Positions 27,801 through 38,378 of a stretch of DNA of 64,000 nt are shown here, piece by piece. Every line of letters starts with the position of its first letter. Within the stretch, counting starts at the first letter, position 1. This DNA comes from Anagrus nilaparvatae (taxonomy: Eukaryota > Arthropoda > Insecta > Hymenoptera > Mymaridae), in assembly GCA_022575985.1 (NCBI GenBank), contig JAKSXM010000014.1, positions 25,916,001 through 25,980,000 on the forward strand, written 5' to 3'. The notes below the pieces were generated by a model, which was given only the letters and a program-made list of their open reading frames with translations, ran no database searches and had not been told where the DNA came from. The position numbers were made by a program, and so were the translations under genes.

Positions 27801-30800
27801 AAAAAAAATCGAAGGGAGCTTTTATGCACTGTTGAAAGTTGATAAAAAGTTAGTATATTTGTGAAAAAATCGGAAATTCTCAATTATTTTTTCTGATCTC
27901 ACAAGTATTTGTCGTAAATTTACAGATTTTTGCAATTTTGCAATTACAACTTTTTGCTTAAATTTTTAAATAAAACAAATTGAGAATTTTTAATTTTTAA
28001 GTTACTAATTAATCGCAAATGTACTTTTTTTTTGTAATTTTATAAAAGCTACTCGTAGGCGCTGCGTGTATGGAGCTATTTATTACAGAGAATATCTCTG
28101 TTCAAGATGTTGTATGTTAAAATACTCGGTAATAAGGGCACTAGTCAAAAATATTTAAAAAATCTAGATGAATAATTTTTGAATTTAAAAATATCGTTGA
28201 GCATTACATAGAAAAAGACTTTTTTCAGAAATATTTCATTTTTCAAACATATAATTTAACAGTAAAACCTGAATTCTCGGAAACTGATTCGAATACAATT
28301 TGTATATTTTTGGGCCACTCTGATATACATTTAATTTATGTATGCAAGTGATTTAAAAAAGTTTATAAAGAATTCAAATAAAAAAAAATATATATAAAAG
28401 CTTATACTTACTTACGCCTGCAAATGATAAGAAGACGAATTCCTTTCATCTAATAATAATAATCCTTTTTTATATAATAAAAAAAAATCTAAATTTTTAT
28501 ACATTTTTTTGTACGTATATCAAGTTTTTACTTTATTCAAATAATAAATTGTTTCAAAAGTAATTTTTTTTTCACTCGTTAAATTTTTTTTTCAATGAAA
28601 TTAAAAAATTTTTGAAACTACAGACAAAGAATAGTTTTCTATGATTAACATTAGTCTGAGAGGAGCTCAAATTTTTTAAAATATTAAGCATAAAAATAAT
28701 ATTTTAAATGTGAGTGTTGAAAAAATCTTCTTCATGTTCTTGCAAAATTTTAAAATCTATAAAATTGATTTTTTTCACGAATGACAAAATAAATTCAATT
28801 TTCCTTTCTTAAAAAAGCTTTCATAAAATAAAATAAGCGTGGTTTAGATACTAGGAATTTTTAAATTTGGCTTTAAGCTTCACTGTAGCTTGTTAAATTT
28901 GTAAAAAATGTTGACCTACTTGCTTGAATTTCTTTTGAAAAACTAATAAAATTTTAAAAAATAACTTTATAATTAAATTTAAAAATTGAATATTTTGTAA
29001 GTGATCTACTGGAAATAGTTGAAATTTGTTCTAAATACTAACTAAACCCTAAAAATAAAAATTTTGAAAAAAAAATGTTTTATCTTATTTTTAATACATA
29101 ATGTAAATTTTCCTATACAAATTCATATATGCAATTATTATTAAATTTATTAGTAAGCAGATTTATTTTGAATATGTTATCAAATATTTGTTATTTAATA
29201 AACTCTGCATATATATATATTACATTTATTTAAAATCTAGAATTTTTTTACGTATTTTTATGAATAAGTTATAAATTGCATGAAAAAAATGAACTAAAAA
29301 AAAAAGGAAACTATTTTTTATTAAAATACCGATGAATATATTGGTTCATTTATAGAAAATATTTTTTAGTTTTATACAAAAGTTTAAAATATTCGTTAAA
29401 AAAAAAATCTATAAAAAAAAAATAAATAACTTTCCAATTATGATTAAAAAAAGTTTTTAATTTAATTTTTTTTTAGAAGGCAAAGCTATCAGCAATCTAT
29501 AATCAATAAAATTTATTGATAACTTTTTTTTTGTGTAAAAAATTTTTCTGGAATTTTATAGAACATGAATGAATAGTTATTAATTATTATTCAATACATT
29601 TTAAGCATAGGCAACTGTTTAAGGTCCAAAATCTGTCCAAAATTGTAATTTATTTTAACAAAGTTTTAAGATTCTTAAAAAATTATGGTAAACAAATTTT
29701 GGTTCGTCATAGAGGAAACATTGTGATAGGTGTAATTTTGATTTTCGATTTTTTGGCATATAAGCACGTTTTGAGACCTCAAGAAGCTAAAAAACCGGCT
29801 TTTAAAAAAAGTCTGTATGTGTGGGTGTGTGTGTGTGTGTGTGTTTTTGTATGTGTCTGCATGTATGAACATTGTAAAAAGTAAATTTCTTATATTAACA
29901 AAAGAATTAGAACATTTTCGAAAAATTAGTAAATTTTTGAAAAAATTAGTAAATATTCGAAAAAAATCGTATAATTACTAAATTTAGTATATTAACAAAT
30001 AATTCGAGTATTATCGATTTTTTTTTGTGAATTCGCAAGAAAAATTGATAATTTACCATTTTTTTTCGAAAATTTACAAAAAATAGTTGTACCTAAATTT
30101 CTGAAAAATAGTTGTGAATTTACAACTTTTTTCGTAAAATCACAAAAAAAAATCGAGGATTCTCGAATTTTTCGATAATATACTAAATTTAATAAATTTA
30201 CGATTTTTATCGAATATTTACAAAATTTTTTGAAAATTCACTAATTTTTCAAAAAAATTCTATTTTTTTTGTAAATCTAAGAAAGTTACTTTTTACAGTG
30301 TATGTATGTGTGTGGGTAACCGGAGATATTTCACAACCATTGTGGTATTAAGAAATAATTTTTTTTTTAATTTTTTCATTAAAAAATCTCAAAATACTTT
30401 TTTTTTTTTAGTTTGGATGTAATACCTCATTTATTTCCATGAAAGTACTTATATTTGAAAGTATGTTTTTCACATGATATCTCGAATCGGATACTTAATT
30501 TTCTGAAAATTTTTTTCTCAAAATTTTTGTCCCCAAAAAATACAAAAAACGCCAAAATTTTTTTTATTTTAGGACGTAATACTTAATTTTTTCCTATGAA
30601 AGTACGAATATCTAGAATTATCGTTTGTAAAGGATTTCTCCATCTGACACGTAATTTTTCGAAATTTTTTTTTTCTATATTTTTTACATAAAATAATTTA
30701 AAAAATACCATAATTTTTTTTCTTTTTGGACGTAGTACCTCATTTTTTTCCATGAAAGTACTAATATGTAGAATTATCTTTTTAACTGGATATCAACAAT

Positions 30801-33800
30801 CTGATACCTAATTTTTTTTCAAAATCTTCTTTTAAAATTTTTTACATAAAAAAATTAGAAAAAAACAATAATTTTTTTTTCTTTAGGACTTAGTACTTAA
30901 TTTCTTCCTATAAAAGTACGAATATCTAGAATTGTCGTTTTTAAAGGATTCCTCCATCTGATACGTAATTTTTCGGAATTTTTTTTTTCAAAATTTTTTA
31001 CATTAAAAAGTTAAAAAAATATTCTTTTTTTATTGACGTAGTGCCTATTTTATTTCTCTGAAAGTATTAATACCTGGAATTATGAGTTTTGAAATTTTTT
31101 TGGGTATCAGGGGAAAGTTTATCCACTTTCTTTATTAAATTTAGAATATTTGGCACAATTATTCTAATATTTTAATTTTTTATTAGGTAAAATAGAACAT
31201 TGACAACATTTTGTTATTGCTAATGAGGAACCATAGTGCCAATTACTTGGCACCGTTTTTTTTTTAATTAAAGGAAAAATTTGTTATCTCAAAAATCATG
31301 TATTTTTATTTATTTATAGAAAAAAATAGTTGTTAGACACTGCAGTCAAGGTTTCGGACATGGAGAATGTATTAAAAACCCTTAACTTGGAAAAAATACC
31401 CCTTATTAGTGTGGATTTTTATTAATTTTGTTATATTAACATGGAACATGTTTATAGGGAGGGGGTACTTCAGAACTTGAAAATTAAGAGGGGGGGTCAA
31501 ATTTGTCCTTTTTAAGGGGGGGGGGGGGTCAAATAAGACTTAGAATAATTAGGTAAGTATATATAAATAAATAAAATACTTTTAAAAGACTGAAAAATCT
31601 GGGCTTAAGGACTTAGGATAATACAGGTTTATGGACTTAGAATAATATCGATTTAGGGACTTGGAATAATTCAGGTTCAGGGACTTATAATAATTCAGGT
31701 TTAGGGAAAAATAGTTTGGGTTTAGAATCTTAACAATTAGTAAGGTGATAATTACAAATTACAACAATAGAAAATTGTATTGTAATGTTGAGTAACATTT
31801 GTATTATATCTAGTCCTCATTTGGAAGTAAACATGTTCCATGCATTTAGGTTGTGTTTACACAAACCAGTTATAAGTTTTTTTATAAACAGAGATCAAAT
31901 TTGGCCCCCAGTGTATTTTTGGGTTACTGATAATAAATTTTGCAGTACCAAGATCAAAGTTTTAAGCACCCTTATATTAAGTATAATTTCAGTGATTTTT
32001 TAATTCTCGCAAATCTTAGCAATAATTGGCCTATAATATATTTTTGGAATCTTAAATTTTGAAGACTTGTGGGTAAAAATATTTCAAAACACTATTATAC
32101 ATCAGTATAAAACATCCTTTAAAATTAAAAAGTGTTTGGATTTGCGAATATTGTAAAATTATCCCTTCAAAGGAGTTTTGAGATATTTTCGCGCTGAGCC
32201 CTAAAATTTGTGATTAGTGGCCCCAAAAACATACCAGAGCTAAATTCTTGTCATGATTTGTGAATCTTACAAAAGTATGCAAAATTTATTCGTAATAAAT
32301 AATAATTTCTCTTAACTTAATGGTTTTTGACTTTTTTCCATGCACTTAATTTGTACACTAAAAAAAAATCCATTTTCAGTTACCGGAATTCTGTTTACCA
32401 CTACTGGATATCCGGTTTCAACCACCAGGATTCCTGATAACGCAACCGGAAATTTTCTTTTAAATGGTTTGAAATGATATAAAACCTAAAAAAAAATGTT
32501 TAATTAAAAATATTTTTTCAATTCCTATACAATTCCACATGAAACTCATTTTTTTTTTATATTCTTTACGTTTCATAACATTTGCAATCGTTTAAAACAA
32601 AAAAAAATCTAGCTGGCACAGCCGGAATTTTTTTTTAGTGTAAAAATGAACTCCGAAAACCAATGCAGTGGAAAAACAGCCTGAAAAATGGGTGGTTTCT
32701 GCTAATTTAAGGGTTTTAAAAAAGTTTTAATTCAAGCGAAACCTCAATTTTCGGAATCAACCACTCAAAAATGCAAAAAACTCCCAGTAAACCGCTTCTG
32801 ATTTTGGTTACCAAAAACAACCCTTCCCTTCATGACTTGACTAGTACATGTATTATGAAACCATAAACTAACAGTTTTTTTCGTATTCTTAAAATTGCTC
32901 CTAGAAATTTTGCCAAGATATTCTACTGTTGTACTTTTTTACACATTTCATAGCTAACACGCTACAAATCCTGCGAAAGAAAAGCCAAAACTAAAAATTT
33001 TCTGAAAAATACAATTACACGGAGAAAAATAACTGTTAAAAATAACCAAAATTGCTGGTTATGTTTACATTATAAAGTTTTGTTATTTTCTGTTCAAATA
33101 TTTTGTAAATATAACCATGTTTATAGTTAGAATTACAATATTCTGACTTCATGTTTGTAAAATTTACAAATTTTTTTTGTAATTAAAACTAACTCCGTTT
33201 TACTAAAATTAACCTTGTAAAATATACAAAATATTTTTCTCCGTGTAACAAAGAAAAAACTACTTTTTACCAAACATATTTTCTGAATTCAGATTTTGAA
33301 AAATAGAAACTATAATTAACCCTCCAAAAATATCTAATCCTTAAATAAATAATAAATTAAATTTAAAAAGAAGTAAAAAGAAAAAAATATTAAATGAGAA
33401 TGACAAAAAAAGTAAATAAAAAATTGCTGAAAAAATAATAATAAAAGAAGAAAATATAAGAATTCTTATCAAGTTATAGCTGTAGCTAGTCCCTCCAAAA
33501 AAGGAAAATAGCTTAAAATATAATAGATATAATATGAAAGCGCATCAGAAATAACGAAAAAAAAAAGAAAAAAAAAAATACACATGAAGAATTAAATTTA
33601 AAATTAAAATTCTGACTGCGCACATTGCTTGACTACTGTAAAATCTTCTCGGCCGTGAATGACATTCCAACTTCTCTCTTCTCTTCTATACATAATGTGG
33701 TCTATAAAAATGTATATATAATCCTATAGTATAAAGCTTTTTTTTTGTTAGAAAAGTAGGAGAAGTTATAGAGATTTTTTTTAACTTGGTAACTCTTTAC

Positions 33801-35654
33801 TCGTACCGGATTACGATAGCAGACTCAAGAATTTTTCCATTTATCGCTCTTTTTGCACGAACGCATACGAAAAATCTAAATCCGTCTGCATGTATACATC
33901 TGTATATATATAATAATATTTTTAAAAAATTTTTTCTATATATAAAATTGTTTATGTCATAGGTCAAATATCTTCAGAAATGATGCCAGAGTTCTTAGCA
34001 CCATTAGAAAATCATACAGTACCACAAGGCCGTGATGTAGTATTTACGTGTGTTGTTAATCATCTTAAAGATTACAAAGTTGCATGGATAAAAGCCGATA
34101 CAAGAGCAATTTTAGCAATTCACAATCATCTAGTGGCACATAATTCGCGATTATCAGTAACTCATAATGGACACAATACATGGAAATTACACATTTCGAA
34201 TGTACAAAAAAATGATTCAGGTGCTTACATGTGTCAAATTAATACTGATCCCATGAGAACACAGGTATATAATTTTTAAAAATATTTTGACTTTACAAAT
34301 TTGTCGTAATTTAATATAAATTTTTTTTTAATGCAGATGGGCTATATGATCGTAAATGTACCACCTGACATTTTAGATGATACTTCGGAAGGAAAGTCAG
34401 TAGCTCAAGAACATGGTAATATTAAATTACATTGTGATGCGACAGGTTTTCCAAGACCAAATGTCACTTGGAGAAGAGAAAATAATATTCCTATTGTTTT
34501 TCGAGAAAATGGCAAAAAAAAAGGTAAAATCAAAACAAAAAATAATTTTTTTTTTAAATAGATTTTTTAAATTTATTTTTATAGAAGTACCAGTATTCGA
34601 AGGAAATACTTTAGAATTAAATCAAGTAACTCGATCAGAAATGGGTACATATCTTTGTATAGCAAGTAATGGTATACCACCAACAATTAGTAAACGATAT
34701 TCTGTTAGTTTACAATGTAAGTAATAAAAAAACAGAGCACTTTTAATTTTTAAAATAAACTTTTTTTATTTCTATACCTTCTCTTCCAGTTCAACCATCT
34801 GTAATAGTTGCTAATCAATTAGTAGCAGCACCAGCAGGTAGTAATGTTACAGTACAATGTGATGTACAAGCATCACCACCAGCACTTAATACATGGGTGC
34901 GTCCAAATGCTTCAATAAGTAAATATCAAATTTTTTATATTTAAATAAAATTAAAAAATAAAATATTGAATATTTTACAATTATTTATTTTCAGATCATA
35001 AAATTCTTAATCATGAAAATAAATATATCGTTATTGAACAAAATGTTAACGATTATTCAAAACGTATGGAATTAATAATATTAAATTTAAATAAAGATGA
35101 TTTTGGTACTTATACTTGTATGTCTGAAAATGCATTAGGTAAAGCTGAAAATCAAGTTAGATTACAAGGTAAATCCATTAATTGTATTAATTCAAAAAAA
35201 TATTTAACCAAAAAAAAATTTTTTGTTTACAGAACTTAAATTTAGTATACCAACAACAGTAGCAACATATTACAGACCAAACGATATTAAAATTAATAAA
35301 CCTAAAAAAACTAATAATCATAATAAAAATAATAATAATAATAATAATTTAAATAATAATAATAATCGTAATCGTAAACATGGACATAACAGTCTTCAAA
35401 TAAATGAAAATTCAGATGAATATGAAATTGGACGTGATGAATCAAATGCTAAATATAGTTATTCAGGTACGACACAAATAATAAATGGTTATGATAATCG
35501 TGGATTTAATCAACGTACTGAAAAACCATTATTAATGCCATCTAATTCACCACCATGGATTACAATTAATTCTTCGACAAATTTTTATTCTTTAAAATCA
35601 TTTTTTTATATTTTTATTTTAACGTTTATTTTTCTTATCAAATTTAATTTTTAA
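18517..35654 (+). CDS. Dpr-interacting protein-like (DIP) Ig adhesion protein, complete
   Basis: Seven exons join in phase: 18517-18580, 33963-34264, 34337-34523, 34585-34716, 34790-34918, 34995-35168 and 35233-35654. They give 469 residues with no internal stop, and every intron is GT/AG. Residues 1-22 form a hydrophobic signal peptide. Ig1 has Cys51-Cys112, Trp63 and a DSGAYMC end. Ig2 has Cys155-Cys209 and Trp167. Ig3 has Cys252-Cys313 and Trp264. Potential N-glycosylation sites are N38, N164, N247 and N268. An Asn-rich linker (about 345-365) follows, and a hydrophobic C-terminus (about 450-469) fits a GPI-anchor signal. The three-Ig layout with QINTDPM and a CIASNGIPPTISKR segment is that of insect DIPs, neuronal surface partners of Dpr proteins in synaptic matching. 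It looks closest to the epsilon/zeta/theta-type DIPs rather than lachesin, but no specific orthologue is claimed. It is transcribed convergently with the LHFPL gene. Confidence 0.92.
19498..19511 (+). repeat. target-site duplication, 3' side of R1 LINE
   Basis: AATGTAGCTTGATT abuts the inverted poly-A (poly-T in plus) of the element. It matches 22576-22589 with one mismatch. Confidence 0.8.
19512..22575 (-). mobile_element. R1-clade non-LTR retrotransposon, 5'-truncated, degenerate
   Basis: Read from 22575 down, it starts inside the APE endonuclease domain (YIGDFNARSPEWGIPETDAR, GEDILDL). It runs through a linker to the RT: NGKAPGPDGIPTEILK, a YGFRRGKLTTDAI block, LVILDVQNAFNSARW, a stop-interrupted VQGSVLG block, and catalytic AGYADDLILV. 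The C-terminal domain carries a zinc knuckle C-x2-C-x7-H-x4-C (ECIYC...LEHTFFEC). Frames change several times and stops occur, so it is not functional. A (TTA)n-type run at 21487-21540 sits where the RT block with 'YRPICLL' would be expected. A ~470-bp 3' UTR and short poly-A end at 19512. Flanking 14-bp near-identical repeats show retrotransposition into the DIP intron. R1 elements usually insert in 28S rDNA; this copy is not in rDNA. Confidence 0.9.
21487..21540. repeat. (ATA/TAA)n run inside R1 RT domain
   Basis: Imperfect ATAATAAAAT-type repeat replacing roughly a dozen conserved codons of the RT between KGDPRLPN and EKMLQPRIL on the minus strand. Confidence 0.8.
22576..22589 (+). repeat. 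target-site duplication, 5' side of R1 LINE
   Basis: AATGTAGCTTAATT directly follows the truncated 5' end of the element and matches 19498-19511 at 13 of 14 positions. Confidence 0.8.
22674..22932 (-). pseudogene. possible retrocopy fragment with A24 tail, unknown source
   Basis: On the minus strand, 22932-22714 is a 73-codon stretch with no stop until TGA and no good start. It reads SSLPTKSRRISSDRAEG, INRLRQACNVFEKATIF, then a basic end including RTRRGRIQITKGPRQKKQKF. A 16-bp untranslated stretch follows and then 24 uninterrupted A (plus-strand T, 22674-22697). The lower AT content, basic composition and poly-A suggest a 5'-truncated processed copy of a cellular or mobile-element mRNA. An in-frame stop at 22933-22935 precedes it, with further possible coding sequence (VNSNTISEREFVQ) upstream. 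I do not recognise the family. No clear target duplication was found. Confidence 0.45.
23046..23207 (+). repeat. solo arm of the 1231-2367 foldback family
   Basis: The order of blocks is the same as in 2205-2367: ctttttggca, atcgcc, cttgt, ttctg...ggttcaa, gggtcata, gatgtgcc, a poly-A run, gatttcagg, aattaagt and taattgctcata. The copy is diverged but collinear over ~160 bp, with no second arm nearby. Confidence 0.75.
25910..26392 (+). repeat. left arm of ~6-kb inverted pair, with 24-bp minisatellite
   Basis: Contains gcatggaacatgtttacttcc near 25953. At about 26090-26215 there are five to six ~24-bp units (agtccctgaacctgaattattc type), followed by three blocks of gaccccccccc separated by ttaaatagg-type spacers. 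The reverse complement occurs at 31432-31888 in the same order. The arm's inner end reads cctataaacatgttccatgt, the inverse of its own start, so each arm may be a separate element with ~15-bp terminal repeats. Confidence 0.8.
26393..26575 (+). repeat. degenerate second copy of the arm repeat
   Basis: Starts with (AAT)n, then repeats the agtccctacattgaaatta-type units, a gacccccat block, a C13 tract and ctatgaacatgttccat. It is therefore a partial tandem copy of the preceding arm. Confidence 0.65.
26576..29871. other. interior of the 6-kb inverted pair, no gene
   Basis: AT-rich DNA without exon-like frames, reverse transcriptase or transposase signatures. It therefore gives no support for an autonomous element between the arms. 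Confidence 0.5.
29825..29844. repeat. (GT)n microsatellite
   Basis: About ten GT units next to the MITE starting at 29872. A related tgtatgtgtgtggg stretch follows the MITE on its other side. Confidence 0.85.
29872..30302. mobile_element. MITE-like element, CA(C/T)TGTAAAAAGTAA termini
   Basis: The left end reads cattgtaaaaagtaaatttctta. The right end is the reverse complement of cactgtaaaaagtaactttctta with two differences. GT-rich microsatellite sequence flanks both sides, suggesting insertion into a single GT tract. The interior is a low-complexity series of short phrases such as tcgaaaatttacaaa in both orientations. No coding capacity. Confidence 0.65.
30414..31110 (+). repeat. ~158-bp tandem array with dimeric higher order
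   Basis: Four and a half units start at about 30418, 30574, 30730, 30889 and 31035. Each begins with a variant of gacgtagtacctca, then tttcc(t/c)atgaaagtac, a gaattat block and poly-T/A. Units 2 and 4 share tctagaattatcgtttgtaa and an aaaggattyctccatctga block. Units 1 and 3 share catgaaagtact and a gatatc-containing block. The period is therefore better described as a ~315-bp dimer. Confidence 0.8.
31432..31888 (-). repeat. right arm of ~6-kb inverted pair
   Basis: Reverse complement of 25910-26392, including the G-rich tracts (near 31487 and 31517), the 24-bp minisatellite, and catgttccatgcatt followed by gtgtttacacaaaccagttata. Small differences exist in tract lengths and in single bases. 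Confidence 0.8.
31889..33014. other. non-coding intron DNA between repeats
   Basis: No exon visible apart from the MITE at 32354-32642. 32640-32900 contains ordinary intron sequence. Confidence 0.4.
32354..32642. mobile_element. CACTA-ended MITE (289 bp)
   Basis: Ends are cactaaaaaaaaat and atttttttttagtg in inverted orientation, each flanked outward by TA. Just inside are ccgga motifs (ttaccggaatt on the left, agccggaatt on the right). Non-coding. A related but broken copy may lie at 8217-8310. Confidence 0.75.
33015..33248. mobile_element. MITE with TTACACGGAGAAAAAT termini (234 bp)
   Basis: Left end ttacacggagaaaaata and right end atttttctccgtgtaa are perfect inverse over at least 15 bp. 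The interior has no open frame and contains taaccaaaattgctggtta-like palindromes. Confidence 0.85.
33963..35654 (+). CDS. DIP gene exons 2-7 (Ig1-Ig3, linker, GPI signal)
   Basis: Exon 2 is 33963-34264 (Ig1). Exons 3 and 4 are 34337-34523 and 34585-34716 (Ig2). Exons 5 and 6 are 34790-34918 and 34995-35168 (Ig3). Exon 7 is 35233-35654 (linker and hydrophobic tail). Introns are 61-76 bp with GT/AG ends. Phases after exons 2 to 6 are 0, 1, 1, 1, 1. The compact cluster contrasts with the 15.4-kb first intron. The last exon is unusually A/T-rich: an AAT repeat encodes an Asn run. The stop is at 35652-35654. Confidence 0.93.
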
Positions 35655-35672
35655 TCAAATAACATATTTTTG

Positions 35673-36729
35673 TAATGTACACTGTAAAAAATTACTAAAA
35701 TTATATAGCTTTAAGAATATTTTTTATAAGTTAAATTTGTTTACACTAAAATTTATTTAATGCACTCGTTTAAAAAATGCAATTTTATAAATTAATCTAA
35801 TGAAAAGGGGAACGCTAACACGCTTGTGGTCGCGAAGTGTATAATATAATATATCAAGTATCACTATATATATATATATATATAAATATTAAACGCGTGC
35901 CAAAATTTTATTTTACAAGAGCATCATCCAGAACAAACAAAAGAGGTATATTACAAAACCTGAAAGAGATTAAATGAACAAAAGTATCTTTTTAACGAGT
36001 CCTTTGTTGATTTAATCTTTTTGAAATATGAAGTGACTTTCTTCTATTGTCTGAAAGGTGCATTTTCTTTTCTTAAAAATTTTATTTAGCGTGATTTTAT
36101 TTAATTTTATTAGAACAAGATACGAACTTTTTAGAATTGACGTAAGAATTTTTTAAATTTTGCATTTATCTTAAAAACAATGCACTTTTCAGGTTCCTTG
36201 CTAGTCCGAAATTTTGAAACTTATCTATCTAATCGAGGGTTTTTAACTTTTTAACTCGCAAAAAGCGAAATCCGAATAAAAATATGAAAATAAAAATTGG
36301 ATAATTTAAGCTTACAAGGGGAGACCGTAAAATTTGAGGCACCAAATTATAATCTATAGTTATTGTTCACTTTAATATGTTGAAAAAACATCCTCAAAAC
36401 CCTACGTTTATGCTCTATTTTATAATTTGGCGTCCCTAATGTTCCAGACTCCCCTCGTTAGTTTTGATAACCCAATCTTAAATAGTGTCTGAATCTTTAC
36501 TGGTGATTCAGAATTTTGACTTTAATTTGGCCCTATATTTTATTCTGATTGGAAAATAACTTTTTCTAGCAAATAAATTTTCTTAAATCTAATTTACTTT
36601 TTAATGCCCCAACAAAAAAAATTAGCACAAAAGTTTGTATTTCTGAAGCTCGTTTAAAATAAAATAAATGAAAATAAATACAAAATATTTATGTAAATTT
36701 AAAAACTTAATTTTTTACAGTGTACATTA
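35673..36729. mobile_element. 1.06-kb element with 22-bp inverted termini after DIP stop
   Basis: The left end contains tgtacactgtaaaaaatta (from 35676) and the right end its exact inverse (36708-36726). The match extends by three bases to 22 bp. It begins 19 bp after the DIP stop codon, so the DIP 3' UTR must lie in or across it. No transposase frame. The centre (36290-36485) is itself a degenerate inverted repeat around caccaaattataa and ttataatttggcg. Confidence 0.75.
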
Positions 36730-38378
36730 ATTAAATTTATTAAAATTAGTATAAAAATTATGTTAAAGTAAAAATTGTATAATTCGCTGTTAAAAAAAAA
36801 TTGATATAGTTTTTTTTCGGTAAACAAATTTTATTCAAAATGAGCGTTCCTTAAAAAAAAAAATTTAACAAAAAAAAAAAAAGAAAAGTTGAATTATATT
36901 TAAGAAAAAAAATTAATACATGTTATTAAATATAATTAGGATTAATATTTTTTATAAATAATATTGTAAATATATAATAATACATTTTGTGAATATATTT
37001 AATTACATTAATTAATGAATTCGAAAATGCAGGTAAAAAACGTAGTTAAAAACAAAGCATATATATATATATTTATATATATAATCTAATATAATATAAT
37101 TTATAATTAATGTAAAATGTAAAAAAAATAATTTTTGTAAAAAAATTTTGCTTATTTTTTATTTATTTTGTTACAAAAATTTTGTTTTAGTTTTTTATTT
37201 ATTTGTATTCTTGGCAATCACGTTCAAATTGACTTTTAGTAAATACAAGGATTAAATTCGTACATTTAGACTTCCTGATAAAGCGTCTATTATCTTAATT
37301 TCCGGATATTAAGTTTTCGTATTATTAGCTCGATTAAATGCTACGTGGAATTTGATACATATGTTATCAATCTAACATCGATAATATTATATTATCAAAT
37401 TAAATTATGGAGAAAATTCTAAACAGGCTTATTATTTGTTAAGCAAAATAATTTATTTATGTGTTTGAATAAATTTTTTACGGTTCTGATACCCGGAAAT
37501 TAAGATAGTAGTTCAAATCAGGCACTATTTTTTTTTAATCGAATCATGAATTTAAAAAATTAAACAAAATTTTTGTAGTTTATTATAAATTTATCGATTA
37601 TCGAAAATAATTTTTTGCTTTAGTAATTATTTTATTTTTAAAAATATTGGTTTAATTTTATTAGACATCTCTTAAATTATATATTTAAATATATTAAATA
37701 TAGGTCAATTTAATTAAAAAAAAAAATTATTCTAAGCGATGCTTAAATTGATTTAAACTAATATTGAATTATGTTTATCTTACTTTTTAAATAAATTCAA
37801 TCAATAAATACTTAAAATAGTATATTATAGCCGATCGATGGTTAAAAACAGAAAAATGACCCAAGTTTTATGTAGATTAGCATCTTTTATGAAACTGGGG
37901 ATGGTGAACTGCAACCTAAAGCTTTTTTTTTTTAATTTCAAGAGTAATATACGATTTTTCATTGTAGTCGGTAATTAGTATATTTTTTACAGCCGCAGAA
38001 TAGAGCTTTTACTATTATTAATTTATGGGTATGCGAGTGCTCGATCCAAAAATTCGTGTTTTCCGCATTATTAGTAATGAAAAATTTTCGATTTACTTAG
38101 TATTTGCGAACTTTTTTGAAAAATTTCGGGATTTACTCGAAACTTGACATAAATTAATCTGAAAAAAGCCAGAATCTTTGGGTCAAGTACCCAATATTTC
38201 GGGTAACCGTATACTCCTAGCTTGAATTTTCAAACAGATTCGTGGAAATCACATATTCAAGCGAAATTCAATCAGCAACCTGACAACGTAAAATTGAAAG
38301 GCCATCTTGAAATCTTTCAGAAACTATGTTTAAAATACTAAACTTTCATGTATTTTGAATAGTATATTAAGTATCAAT
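36730..38378. other. intergenic AT-rich DNA
   Basis: No gene. It contains a decayed inverted repeat at about 37269-37526 (ctattatcttaatttccgg on the left; its inverse with variants on the right), probably an old MITE. The remainder is featureless. Confidence 0.45.

Larger units (their letters stand above)
18581..33962 (+). other. DIP intron 1, 15.4 kb, repeat-filled
   Basis: Bounded by gtaagt and tcatag. It holds an R1-clade LINE, a possible retrocopy, a solo arm of the 1231-2367 foldback family, the 25910-31888 inverted pair with its internal MITE and tandem array, and two CAC-ended MITEs. 23210-25900 shows nothing but AT-rich DNA and a (TA)n run near 24801-24826. Confidence 0.75.

Noticed and set aside
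30414..31110. CRISPR-like direct repeats
   Set aside because: Units are ~158 bp without separate spacers and drift along their whole length; this is a eukaryotic tandem repeat.
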